The notes under the pieces are model-generated. The model worked only from the letters and a program-made list of their open reading frames with translations. It searched no databases and was not told where the DNA came from. From contig NC_015391.1 in NCBI RefSeq assembly GCF_000195575.1, forward strand, positions 62,001-126,000: a stretch of DNA of 64,000 nucleotides. The letters run 5' to 3'. The DNA is from Carnobacterium sp. 17-4 (lineage in GTDB: Bacteria > Bacillota > Bacilli > Lactobacillales > Carnobacteriaceae). The translations under genes and the position numbers were made by a program. Below, one piece after another: positions 42,041 through 53,743 of this stretch (positions within the stretch are counted from its first letter, which is position 1; each line of letters opens with the position of its first letter).

Positions 42041-42523
42041 TTGAAAAAAATAGTTTTTCTTTTAGGTTGGTTCACTTTTTTTAGTTTTATCACTACTGCA
42101 AAGGTACATGCTGAAGAAAATGTTTCCTCATTAGAAGATAGTGTCGTTTATGACATGAAACAAGGTGGAGTAAAGCAATTCGAAGTTGAAGATGATCAAG
42201 GAGAGACCTACACTATTACCATTGAAGAAGAACCCCAATTTTCCATTATGGCAACTAGTGTCAAGAATGGTACATATAAAATTACGAAAGAAAAAGCTTT
42301 ACAATGGAAAGCAAGTTATAAGATTGACGTAAGTAACCATAAAATTACAAGAGCCCATTCTGCTTCGGCAGTAGCCTACACAGGGAGGTTTAAGAGTTCA
42401 CAATTGAAAGTAGATAACGCTACACAAGCCACCTATTATTTGAAACGAAAGTTACTAATTGGCGAAGCATCCACAAACTTAAGAGCTAAATTATCTGGCG
42501 GCAGTATTTCTATAACCTATTAA
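42041..42523 (+). CDS. secreted DUF5626-like protein
   Basis: A 160-residue exported protein. The TTG at 42041 follows TGGAGGG; the ATG at 42023 lies upstream of that site. Signal peptide with a cut after KVHA, then an acidic linker (VVYDMKQGGVKQFEVEDDQGETYTI) and a basic C-terminal domain with YKIDVSNHKITRAHSASA. This linker-domain order matches DUF5626 proteins of enterococci and relatives, whose role is unknown. Confidence 0.65.
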   Translation: MKKIVFLLGWFTFFSFITTAKVHAEENVSSLEDSVVYDMKQGGVKQFEVEDDQGETYTITIEEEPQFSIMATSVKNGTYKITKEKALQWKASYKIDVSNHKITRAHSASAVAYTGRFKSSQLKVDNATQATYYLKRKLLIGEASTNLRAKLSGGSISITY

Positions 42524-42526
42524 GGG

Positions 42527-43045
42527 CTACTCGCCAAGATACTCAACAGTGGTTGTTCCTCCCCATCCTAAAGTATCTGTTACAAGACTATAAATAACGA
42601 ATAGATTAACGAGCAAACAACAAGCACACGCAAAATAAATAATCTTATGTAGTGTGTTTGTTTTTTTATTTCGTTTGATTACAATTGGGGCTACAAAGAT
42701 ACCATATGGAGCAATTAGAAAACCCACAAAAGTAAGAATCAACAGTATTAGACCTTCGTCTTTATCTGTATCTCCATGAATAAAAACTAATTTGTGAACA
42801 TTATTTTCAGTTTCCCCTTTATTTTCCTCTATTTCTTTTTTTAGTTTCTGATCCTCTTTTAATAATTCGTCAATTGAAACGTCGTAATAGGTACTTAACT
42901 TTGCTAAATTATCCAAATCAGGGTAACTATTGCCATTTTCCCATTTTGAAATAGACTGTCTTGAAATATGTAAATGCTTTGCTACATCTCCTTGCGAATA
43001 CCTTTTATTCATTCTACTTTGCTTTAATCGTTCTCCTAATACCAT
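42527..43045 (-). CDS. XRE regulator fused to membrane domain
   Basis: A 172-residue protein: helix-turn-helix (GERLKQSRMNKRYSQGDVAKHLHIS, RQSISKWENGNSYPDLDNL) over residues 3-62, a charged linker (KKEIEENKGETENN) and two membrane helices (residues about 100-122 and 135-158). It is the intact form of the gene broken at 38076-38502. Probably a membrane-associated repressor controlling itself through the promoter block shared with 39698-39898. GGAGGAAG precedes the ATG. Confidence 0.8.
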   Translation of the reverse strand: MVLGERLKQSRMNKRYSQGDVAKHLHISRQSISKWENGNSYPDLDNLAKLSTYYDVSIDELLKEDQKLKKEIEENKGETENNVHKLVFIHGDTDKDEGLILLILTFVGFLIAPYGIFVAPIVIKRNKKTNTLHKIIYFACACCLLVNLFVIYSLVTDTLGWGGTTTVEYLGE

Positions 43046-43168
43046 CTGTCTTCCTCCTTTTTTTCCTTATTGCTCTATCATACCGAAAGTAAAGATTATT
43101 GACCATAAGCTAAAAGTTACAAGGTGGCAACCAATTAGCTAAGTGTCATTTTTAAAATTATTGGGAAG

Positions 43169-43195
43169 TTGTTGAATTTCAGATTAGGATTTTAG
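43169..43195 (+). pseudogene. last nine codons of a recombinase gene
   Basis: TTG TTG AAT TTC AGA TTA GGA TTT TAG encodes LLNFRLGF-stop, the same end as the intact recombinase at 36484-37035 (23 of 27 bases equal). It marks the right edge of the accessory region, or the scar of another element. Confidence 0.7.
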
Positions 43196-43213
43196 TATAC
43201 TTCAGGTCATTTT

Positions 43214-43252
43214 GGTTAGACCTTTAAAAATTTAATCTTTAAAGGTCTAACC
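43214..43252. terminator. perfect hairpin terminator
   Basis: GGTTAGACCTTTAAA pairs with TTTAAAGGTCTAACC, followed by TTTTCT. Confidence 0.8.
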
Positions 43253-43340
43253 TTTTCTATTGATATGCTATTATTTAAATGATAATATATTCATGTATAA
43301 ATCTAATTTAACTTGCTCTTCTGAATGAGAGCTACTTAAA

Positions 43341-43463
43341 TCTGAACAGGCGGTGTACCTATTGAGGTATGTGCAGCCGGATCACCGGTGTGTGATAGCA
43401 GAGTAGTGCCAAAAAGGTACACCTGTGGGACAGTAATACTGTGCTATAGGTATGCCTTTTTTT
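43341..43463 (+). promoter_or_regulatory. NiCo (czcD) riboswitch with terminator
   Basis: The aptamer core is clear: CTGAACAGGC, GTGCAGCCGG, an AGCAGAG junction and CTGTGGGACAG (43423-43433), with the helices between them closing as in the published cobalt/nickel-sensing fold. The last aptamer strand also pairs with CTGTGCTATAGGTATGCCT to form a terminator with T8 (43414-43463), so metal binding should prevent termination. It controls the P-type ATPase 71 bases downstream. Confidence 0.85.
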
Positions 43464-43533
43464 GTTTTTATTTTTATTGAGAAGGGAAAATCTAGCTACT
43501 AAATGGATAATATTTATAGAAAGGAAGAGGGAA

Positions 43534-45369
43534 ATGTTGAAATTTTTAAGTAACACACGTTCAGGTCAATTTTTAATGATTGGAATTTTTTTTACGATTA
43601 GTGGTTTTGTTTTGAATTCATTAGGAGGATTTTATAGTCAATTTTCCTTTTACTTTGCAATTTTATTTTTAGGTTTCTTTTCGGCAAAAAAAGCCCTAAT
43701 AGAAACAATTCATTCTAAAGCTCCAAATGTTGATTTGCTTATGATTTTAGCGGCTTTAGGTGCATGCTTAATCAGTTATGAATCAGAAGGAGCTATACTA
43801 TTATTAATTTTTGCAGGATCAGAAGCCTTAGAATCATATGCTACTAATAAATCGAAAAGTGCTATTTCTGAATTAATGTCCCATGTTCCAGCTGTAGCTC
43901 AATTACTTAAAAAAAATGGTGAAGTTGTTGAGGTACCTACTAACACCTTAAAAGTTGGTGATACCGTAGTAATTTCGAAAGGAGCTCAAATACCTATCGA
44001 TGGGTATACGGATCGGAAGACACAAATCAATGAAGCAAGTCTTACTGGAGAATCATTACCTGTTGAAAAGGAAAACGGAGATGAAGTTTTTTCTGGGACC
44101 TTCAATGAAGGTAATGCATTTCATCTTAAAGTGAATAAAACGAGTGATCAAACTGTTTTTTCAAATATTATTCGCATGGTGGAAGAAGCACAAAAAAGAC
44201 CCTCGAAAATCTCAAAAATTATTGATCGATTTGAAACGAAATATGTAATTGCTGTTCTAATTATTGTACCCATTTTTATTGTTATCCTCTATACTATTAA
44301 TGGATTTAGCTTTCAAGAAGCTTTTTACCGAGGAATGGTTTTACTAACCGTTGCTAGCCCATGTGCTTTGGTCGCTTCTGCTACACCAGCAACCCTTAGT
44401 GCCATAAGCAATGGGGCAAAAAATGGGGTACTAGTTAAAGGTGGGGCAGCGATGGAATCTTTGAACACGATGGATATTTTGTATAGTGATAAAACAGGGA
44501 CATTGACACTTGGTGATTTCACAGTATTAGATTATGAAGTTCCAGATGATGTTCTTAATGAAGTAATCTATATGGAACAACAATCTAATCATCCTATAGC
44601 CAATGCGATTGTTGCAGCTTTCAAAGATAGAACCTTTAAAGACGTTGATACTACAGAACCTGTGGAAGAAATAGCTGGATCAGGTGTTAGAAAAGGAACA
44701 ATCACAATAGGCAAACCAAGCGATTTTTGTGAGTACTCTGATAAAAATCATTATCTTGATAAATTAACAGAAGAAAATACGACTATTATTGTAGCAAAGG
44801 GCACAGAAATTGTTGGATATATTTCTCTTTCTGACCAAATACGATATGAAGCAATAAAAGCAGTAGCAGGTTTTCAAAAAGCAGGCGTTCAAGTATTGCT
44901 ATTAACTGGTGATAATGAAAAAGTAGCTTCAAAAGTTGCTAAAGAAGTCAAAATAAATGACTATGTAGCAAACTGTCTGCCAGAAGATAAAATCAATTAC
45001 ATTTTAAAAAGCCAGCAAGATAAAAAGGTAGTTGGAATGGTTGGAGACGGAATCAATGATGCACCAGCATTAGCGAATGCTGATATTGGTATTGCTATGG
45101 GTAGCGGCTCCTCAGTAGCAATAGAATCTGCTGATATCGTAATCGTAAAAAATGATTTAGCTAAATTACTTTACACTTATCATTTAAGTAGACGATTAAA
45201 CCGTATTATTAAGCAAAATATTATCTTTTCAATCAGTGTCATTGTCATTTTGATTTTCTTAAATCTTTTAGGGTATTTAGATTTACCATTAGGTGTTGTT
45301 TTCCATGAAAGTTCAACAATTTTAGTTATCTTGAACGGACTACGCTTATTGCAAAAGGAGAAAAAGTGA
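43534..45369 (+). CDS. P1B-4-type heavy-metal exporting ATPase (Co/Ni, possibly Zn/Fe)
   Basis: A 611-residue P-type ATPase with no N-terminal metal domain. Ser275-Pro-Cys277 in the membrane and His591-Glu-Ser-Ser-Thr near the end are the marks of subgroup P1B-4; the phosphorylated Asp319 is in DKTGTLT, with TGES, GDGINDAPAL and an HP motif (SNHPIANAI) also present. It pumps divalent metal out of the cytoplasm. Cobalt or nickel is strongly suggested by the NiCo riboswitch upstream. The start at 43534 (after GGAAGAGG) is chosen over an ORF start inside the riboswitch terminator. Confidence 0.9.
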   Translation: MLKFLSNTRSGQFLMIGIFFTISGFVLNSLGGFYSQFSFYFAILFLGFFSAKKALIETIHSKAPNVDLLMILAALGACLISYESEGAILLLIFAGSEALESYATNKSKSAISELMSHVPAVAQLLKKNGEVVEVPTNTLKVGDTVVISKGAQIPIDGYTDRKTQINEASLTGESLPVEKENGDEVFSGTFNEGNAFHLKVNKTSDQTVFSNIIRMVEEAQKRPSKISKIIDRFETKYVIAVLIIVPIFIVILYTINGFSFQEAFYRGMVLLTVASPCALVASATPATLSAISNGAKNGVLVKGGAAMESLNTMDILYSDKTGTLTLGDFTVLDYEVPDDVLNEVIYMEQQSNHPIANAIVAAFKDRTFKDVDTTEPVEEIAGSGVRKGTITIGKPSDFCEYSDKNHYLDKLTEENTTIIVAKGTEIVGYISLSDQIRYEAIKAVAGFQKAGVQVLLLTGDNEKVASKVAKEVKINDYVANCLPEDKINYILKSQQDKKVVGMVGDGINDAPALANADIGIAMGSGSSVAIESADIVIVKNDLAKLLYTYHLSRRLNRIIKQNIIFSISVIVILIFLNLLGYLDLPLGVVFHESSTILVILNGLRLLQKEKK

Positions 45370-45386
45370 AGCCTAATCAAAATAAA

Positions 45387-45422
45387 AAAACAGAACTCCA
45401 AATTAATGGCGTTCTGTTTTTT
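45387..45422. terminator. terminator after metal ATPase
   Basis: AAAACAGAACTCC pairs with GGCGTTCTGTTTT with flanking A and T runs. Confidence 0.8.
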
Positions 45423-45668
45423 GCGTTCCTTTGAAATAAAATGAGAAAATAGCCAAATATAAAAAAAACAAACTAATAAAAAGAAATATTGAATAAATTT
45501 TTCACATAATTTAAGTAGAAAAAGTTATTTTAAGATTTTATTGAAATTTAAGCTTATCCAAAAGGAAAAACGACTTTAAAGTACTGTTATAAATAGTGAA
45601 TAAATAAAAGGAATTCGTTTAATAGTGAATTTTATAGTTGTATTGTGAAAAAAATACGAGAAACATAA

Positions 45669-47303
<1,635 letters not shown>

Positions 47304-47413
47304 GACCTAGCGGGAATAAATCGTTATTTTTGAGTAATTTAAGATTTAAAGATAGAATGGAAAAGCGCATCTTTTATTTAGGATGTTCTTTTTCATTCTA
47401 TTTAAACTGTTAA

Positions 47414-48988
<1,575 letters not shown>

Positions 48989-49031
48989 ACTTTAATCACA
49001 GGTGTTTAAAATAGTTAGAGGAGGAAATAAT

Positions 49032-50696
49032 ATGGCATTTTCAGCAAAAACTAGACAAGAAAATATCGAAAAATTAAAATCCACTCAACTGGATCTACTC
49101 ATTATAGGAGGGGGCATCACTGGTGCTGGGATCACTGTAGAAGCTGGAGCTAAAGGTTTAGCAAATGGTTTAATTGAGATGGGCGATTTTGCATCGGGTA
49201 CAAGTAGCCGTTCAACAAAATTGATTCATGGTGGATTACGTTATTTGAAACAGTTTGATGTGGAAAATGTTGCAGAGGTTTCTAGAGAACGTGAAATTAT
49301 CTATAACAATGCTGCACATATTGTTCATCCCACACCTATGATATTGCCTATCTATGATGAGCAAGGGGCTTCATTTTCTTCATTTTCTGCAGAAGTAGCT
49401 TTGAAATTATATGATGAATTATCGGATGTTCAAGAAGAGTACAAAAATTATTTTTTAGATAAAGACGCAACCTTAGAACGTGAACCAGCGCTTAAAAAGG
49501 AAGATTTGTTACAAGCTGGAGTTTATCTAGACTACACTTCGGATGATGCCAGAATCACGACAGAATTAATGAAAAAAGCGAATGAATTTGGTTCTATTAT
49601 TGCTAATTATGTTAAAGCTGTTGATTTTATATTTGATGATCAACAAAAAGTAGCTGGCGTAAAAGCCCAAGATGTAGTGACTGGGGAACAATTTGACATT
49701 AAAGCTGACATTATTATGAATGCTACCGGCCCATGGTCAGATGAAACCAGAGAAAAGAGTGCAGCAGAATCTGAACAAAGAATGCGCCCAACGAAAGGGG
49801 TTCATTTAGTTGTTCCTGAAGAACGTTTGCATGTGAATGGTCCTATTTATACTGATTCTAGTTTTTTCGATAATCGTATGATTTTTATTATTCCACGTAA
49901 TGGGAAAACATATTTTGGAACAACGGATACGGACTATACTGGTGACATCAATCATCCAACAGTTTCCCAAGAAGATATCGATTACTTGTTAAAAGCGGTA
50001 AACTATCGATTTCCAGAAGCTAAATTAACCGCATCAGATATTGAAGCAAGTTGGGCTGGATTGAGACCCTTGATTGCAGAAAGCGGCGGGAAAAATCCAT
50101 CAGCAGTATCTAGAGGAAGTTCATTAACAGAATCTGAAAATGGGTTAATCACGATTGCGGGAGGGAAATTAACCGATTACCGTAAGATGGCTGAGGGATC
50201 GTTAAAATTAATTTCAAAACGTTTGAAAGAAAAAACGGGTAAAGAATACCCTGAAGTAGATACTAAAGTAGTTAAATTATCAGGCGGAGATGTTCCTTTA
50301 GGAAGTAAGTTTGATGCTTATGTTGAAGAACAAGCTAAAAAAGGAATGGAAACAGGTCTTTCAAAAGAAGAAGCAGAAAAATTAGTCAGATGGTTTGGTT
50401 CAAATGCTAGCGAAATTTTTGATCGAGCTAACTCTTTCACAAAACCTGCTAACTTAGATTTAGGGGATGCGCTATTTCTTATCTACACTTTAGAAAATGA
50501 AATGGCTCTAACACCTACAGATTTCTTTGATCGTAGAACAGAAAGCATTTTATTTGATCATCATCATGTTCTTGAGACAAAAGAAGCTGTTGTTGAATTT
50601 ATGACTTACTATTATCAATGGGATGCAACAACAAAAGAAAAAATGGTTGCAGAATTAGAAGAAACGATTGCTGAAGCTGATCTTTCAAATTTATAA
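49032..50696 (+). CDS. glpO: FAD-dependent glycerol-3-phosphate oxidase/dehydrogenase
   Basis: A 554-residue flavoprotein that oxidises glycerol-3-phosphate to dihydroxyacetone phosphate. FAD-binding IIGGGITGAG near residue 23, then GTSSRSTKLIHGGLRYL, NATGPWSDE, TTDTDYTGD and GLRPLIAE. The length lacks the roughly 50-residue insert of enterococcal GlpO and is closer to GlpD, so whether oxygen or quinone accepts the electrons is open. The start follows GAGGAGG. Third gene of the glycerol operon. Confidence 0.9.
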   Translation: MAFSAKTRQENIEKLKSTQLDLLIIGGGITGAGITVEAGAKGLANGLIEMGDFASGTSSRSTKLIHGGLRYLKQFDVENVAEVSREREIIYNNAAHIVHPTPMILPIYDEQGASFSSFSAEVALKLYDELSDVQEEYKNYFLDKDATLEREPALKKEDLLQAGVYLDYTSDDARITTELMKKANEFGSIIANYVKAVDFIFDDQQKVAGVKAQDVVTGEQFDIKADIIMNATGPWSDETREKSAAESEQRMRPTKGVHLVVPEERLHVNGPIYTDSSFFDNRMIFIIPRNGKTYFGTTDTDYTGDINHPTVSQEDIDYLLKAVNYRFPEAKLTASDIEASWAGLRPLIAESGGKNPSAVSRGSSLTESENGLITIAGGKLTDYRKMAEGSLKLISKRLKEKTGKEYPEVDTKVVKLSGGDVPLGSKFDAYVEEQAKKGMETGLSKEEAEKLVRWFGSNASEIFDRANSFTKPANLDLGDALFLIYTLENEMALTPTDFFDRRTESILFDHHHVLETKEAVVEFMTYYYQWDATTKEKMVAELEETIAEADLSNL

Positions 50697-50703
50697 CGAA
50701 TTA

Positions 50704-50738
50704 GGAGAGGGTGAGATAAAAGTCTCATTCTCTTTTTG
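50704..50738 (+). terminator. terminator of the glycerol operon
   Basis: GAGAGGGTGAGA pairs with TCTCATTCTC plus T5. A second hairpin, AAAACTTGC..GCAAGTTTTT, at 50770-50812 faces the leftward gene. Confidence 0.8.
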
Positions 50739-50834
50739 TGATCCTAGTACTTATTTTAGTATGTGTTCAAAAAAAAACTTGCTTTCCATGAAAAAGGAAA
50801 GGCAAGTTTTTAGTATCATTTTAATGATACGATC

Positions 50835-51359
50835 TTAATCAAAATCTATAGAAGAGTTGTCTTCTGCAATCGTGTTTTTTTCTTGACGTGCATGCAATTT
50901 TTTCATAACAAATCGTGCAGGTGGTTGAGCAATCAAAAGCTCACAAAATAAAGCGATACAAAAATTTCTAGGCCAATGTGATAATGATTCAAATGAAGAT
51001 AAGGCGAAACCTTTTCCAAGCATAGTGCCAATGACTGTCATAATCAATGACATCCCAATAACAGTAAAAAAGATGGTAAATAATATTTTTGCGTTAAATC
51101 CATCGGTGTCATCGGAAAAAGTTTGCACTAATTTTTCTGCAATACGTCCAATAACGAGTACTTCTAGCAGCATAGCAATGATCAAGATAATAGGAAAAGA
51201 TTTAAGAATAATCATGAATACTTCTGTATCAAGTTTTCCAAATTCTAGACCAATGTTTACTGTGCTCATAACTATAACAGTTATAGTGCAAATAATAAGA
51301 CCGTATAACATTCCTTCTTTAGCATTGTGGGGCAATCTGTTTTCTTTTACTTCTTTAAT
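50835..51359 (-). CDS. DUF2798 membrane protein
   Basis: About 170 residues with four membrane segments, arranged as two similar halves (KEGMLYGLIICTITVIVMSTVNIG and KILFTIFFTVIGMSLIMTVIGTMLG), the DUF2798 pattern. Function unknown. There is no ATG. TTG at 51335 has no ribosome site, whereas an ATT at 51359 is 9 bases after GGAG and would add IKEVKENR, so AUU initiation is considered. Monocistronic, between the glycerol and Dha operons. Confidence 0.7.
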   Translation of the reverse strand: MKEVKENRLPHNAKEGMLYGLIICTITVIVMSTVNIGLEFGKLDTEVFMIILKSFPIILIIAMLLEVLVIGRIAEKLVQTFSDDTDGFNAKILFTIFFTVIGMSLIMTVIGTMLGKGFALSSFESLSHWPRNFCIALFCELLIAQPPARFVMKKLHARQEKNTIAEDNSSIDFD

Positions 51360-51476
51360 AGTAAAAAACTCCTTTTTTGTGTATCTATAAGAAGTGTATC
51401 AGACATTATAGCTCTTTCGTAAGTAAAATTTTCATGAAAATTACATGAAAATATAAATACGTTTTTCAACCAAAAT

Positions 51477-51513
51477 AAAGAACCGCTCTCCATTATAGAG
51501 AGTGGTTCTTTAT
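51477..51513. terminator. terminator of dhaKLM
   Basis: AAAGAACCGCTCTC pairs with GAGAGTGGTTCTTT around an AT loop. Confidence 0.8.
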
Positions 51514-51527
51514 TTAGTTAAATGGTA

Positions 51528-51902
51528 TTATTTTATTTTTAAGGTGATCAATTGTTCTTCAATAGCATCTAATGGAGCTTCCGCTTGCAATAAAGCAGCT
51601 GCAGTATAGGCACTTTCAATTAAAGCAGTGTCATATAAATTAACGGTCTTATCAGAGGTCTCAATCGCTAGTTCTAAATTCATTTTAGCACTGCCTAAGT
51701 CATAAAAAGCCAGAATCTTTTCTTCGTTAAATGAAGATAAAACTTCTTCAATTCGATCAAAGCTGGTTCCAATTCCACCTTCTGGAGTTCCACCAGCACT
51801 TTTAACAGTGACATCTTTAGCAACTTCACTGATTAACTTCGCTAAGCCATCGGCAATTTCGGATACGTGAGAAACTATCAATACGCCATACTCTTTACTC
51901 AT
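51528..51902 (-). CDS. dhaM: dihydroxyacetone kinase phosphotransferase subunit DhaM (EIIA-Man type)
   Basis: A 124-residue EIIA-Man-like protein. His12 in VLIVSHVSEIADG takes the phosphate from HPr; AGGTPEGGIGTSF and FYDLGSAKMN are typical. It passes phosphate to the ADP held by DhaL. The ATG at 51902 overlaps the last codons of dhaL, giving coupled translation. Short Gram-positive form without the HPr and EI domains of E. coli DhaM. Confidence 0.95.
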   Translation of the reverse strand: MSKEYGVLIVSHVSEIADGLAKLISEVAKDVTVKSAGGTPEGGIGTSFDRIEEVLSSFNEEKILAFYDLGSAKMNLELAIETSDKTVNLYDTALIESAYTAAALLQAEAPLDAIEEQLITLKIK

Positions 51903-52482
51903 CGTAAACACCTGCTTTCATCATTGTTTTAAACAGATAGCTGCTAGACATAGCACCTGGGTCAATATGGCCGATAGAGCGTGCGCCTAAATATGATGCA
52001 CGTCCTTTAGTAGCTTTCATATCTATCGTTTTTTCAACAGTTTCGTCAATAAAAGAACTCGTTAAAGTTTTTGATTTTACAGCTTCAACAACCGGAATCC
52101 ACTCGTCGACCATGGTTTTTTCTCCTGCCACAGCTTTACCACGTTTTTGGATGCCTTCTAATCCGGCTTCTAAGACGGTAGCTAGGTCATCACTGTCTTG
52201 GCTAGCCTTAGCCATGTTAATGAAAGCAGAACCTAGTAGTGGGCCTGAAGCTCCTCCAACTTTGCTGACCAGAGTCATTCCGGTTACTTTAAGAAGGTCA
52301 GGTAACGTTTCAGGGTTTTTAGTTTGTAACGCTTCAGTTAGTGCGTTAGCTCCGCGAGCAAGATTGTTTCCGTGGTCACCATCCCCAATAGCAGTATCTA
52401 ATTCACTAAGATAATCTTTATTTTCTAAAATTTGTTCAATAAAAAGGTCAATCCATTTTTTTGCAGTTTCTTGAGTTAACAT
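51895..52482 (-). CDS. dhaL: dihydroxyacetone kinase subunit DhaL
   Basis: A 195-residue all-helical subunit that holds ADP and two magnesium ions. TAIGDGDHGNN at residues 30-40 provides the metal-binding aspartates; GGASGPLLGSAFI and ATKGRASYLGARSIGHIDPGA (in two parts) are family signatures. The start at 52482 follows AAAGGGGA. Middle gene of dhaKLM. Confidence 0.95.
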   Translation of the reverse strand: MLTQETAKKWIDLFIEQILENKDYLSELDTAIGDGDHGNNLARGANALTEALQTKNPETLPDLLKVTGMTLVSKVGGASGPLLGSAFINMAKASQDSDDLATVLEAGLEGIQKRGKAVAGEKTMVDEWIPVVEAVKSKTLTSSFIDETVEKTIDMKATKGRASYLGARSIGHIDPGAMSSSYLFKTMMKAGVYDE

Positions 52483-52502
52483 AAATTTTTGTTCCCCTTT
52501 CT

Positions 52503-53492
52503 TTACCAAGCAATTGTTGTTACGGGTGCATTTAAATACTCTAACCAACTAGAATCTTCTAATTTGACCAAAGTCAGAGAAAGACCTTCCATATCAATAG
52601 AAGTCATGTAGTCGCCAACTTTTCTGAAGTCTAACGTTAGTCCTTCATCTGTTAACAATTGTTTCACATCATTCATAAAAATAAATTGTTCCATCAATGG
52701 AGTTCCACCCATACCGTTAACTAAAACGGCAAAGGAATCCCCTTTTTGCCATTGAAATTCTTTTTTCAATTGATTCACCAATTCTTTAGCTAAGGTAGCA
52801 GAAGGTTGAAGTTTTTCTCTGCGGTAACCTGGTTCGCCATGAATACCTACGCCGAATTCAATTTCATCAGCTTCTAATTCAAATCCTGGTTTACCAACTT
52901 CTGGTACAGTTGCAGGATTTAATGCAACACCTAAAGATTTTACAGTTGGGATAAGTTTGTCTGCTAATGTTTTGATTTCTGTTAAAGATAAGCCTTCTTC
53001 AGCAGCGGCACCTAAAATTTTGTGAACTAAAACAGTACCAGCAATTCCACGCTTTCCAGCAGTATATGTGCTGTCTTCAACGGCAATATCATCATCTACT
53101 ACGATATAATCAACTTCAATGTCTTCCATTTCTGCTAACTCTTTAGCCATATCAAAGTTCATAATATCTCCAGAATAGTTTTTAATAATTAAGAATACGC
53201 CTTTTCCTTCATCACTAGCCTTAATGCCTTCTAATATTTGGTCAGGAGTTGGAGAGGTGAATACCTCACCACAAACGGCAGCTGACAACATCCCTTTTCC
53301 GACAAAACCAGCATGAGAAGGTTCATGTCCGCTTCCGCCACCACTTACTAAACCAACTTTTCCTGTATGTTCAACTTTACGATGAATGACAGATGTTTCA
53401 GGTAAGCGTTCAACTAAATCTTCATAGGCAAAGACTAATCCACTGAGCATTTCATCTAAAATATTTGATGGATCATTGATGATTTTTTTCAT
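52503..53492 (-). CDS. dhaK: dihydroxyacetone kinase subunit DhaK
   Basis: A 329-residue subunit that binds dihydroxyacetone covalently through His218 (GVGIHGEPGY); GGGSGHEPSHAGFVGKG with His56 lies near residue 50. With DhaL and DhaM it makes dihydroxyacetone phosphate at the expense of PEP. First gene of the leftward operon; a cre-like box is 47 bases upstream. No glycerol dehydrogenase gene is near. Confidence 0.95.
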   Translation of the reverse strand: MKKIINDPSNILDEMLSGLVFAYEDLVERLPETSVIHRKVEHTGKVGLVSGGGSGHEPSHAGFVGKGMLSAAVCGEVFTSPTPDQILEGIKASDEGKGVFLIIKNYSGDIMNFDMAKELAEMEDIEVDYIVVDDDIAVEDSTYTAGKRGIAGTVLVHKILGAAAEEGLSLTEIKTLADKLIPTVKSLGVALNPATVPEVGKPGFELEADEIEFGVGIHGEPGYRREKLQPSATLAKELVNQLKKEFQWQKGDSFAVLVNGMGGTPLMEQFIFMNDVKQLLTDEGLTLDFRKVGDYMTSIDMEGLSLTLVKLEDSSWLEYLNAPVTTIAW

Positions 53493-53538
53493 TTGTTCCA
53501 GACCCCCTAGAGTATTTTTTGATTGACTTCATTATCAT

Positions 53539-53552
53539 TGTAATCGTTTTTA
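53539..53552 (-). promoter_or_regulatory. candidate cre box of dhaKLM
   Basis: TGTAATCGTTTTTA matches the CcpA consensus at 13 of 14 positions, 47 bases before the dhaK start. The rest of the divergent gap (to 53743) shows no further hairpin. Confidence 0.6.
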
Positions 53553-53743
53553 AAGCAAAGAACAAAGCAAACGATTGGTGAGGTTGACAAATCAGCCGAT
53601 TTATAAAAAAGGCGTTCCAATTATAAACAGAATGGAAAAATAAAGGGCTGGTTTCAAGTTGTTTTGGTATACTAGTAATAGATACCTTAATTAGGAATCA
53701 AAAGGATTGTGCGTGGTAATAAAGGGTGAGAGGAGAGCTTACG

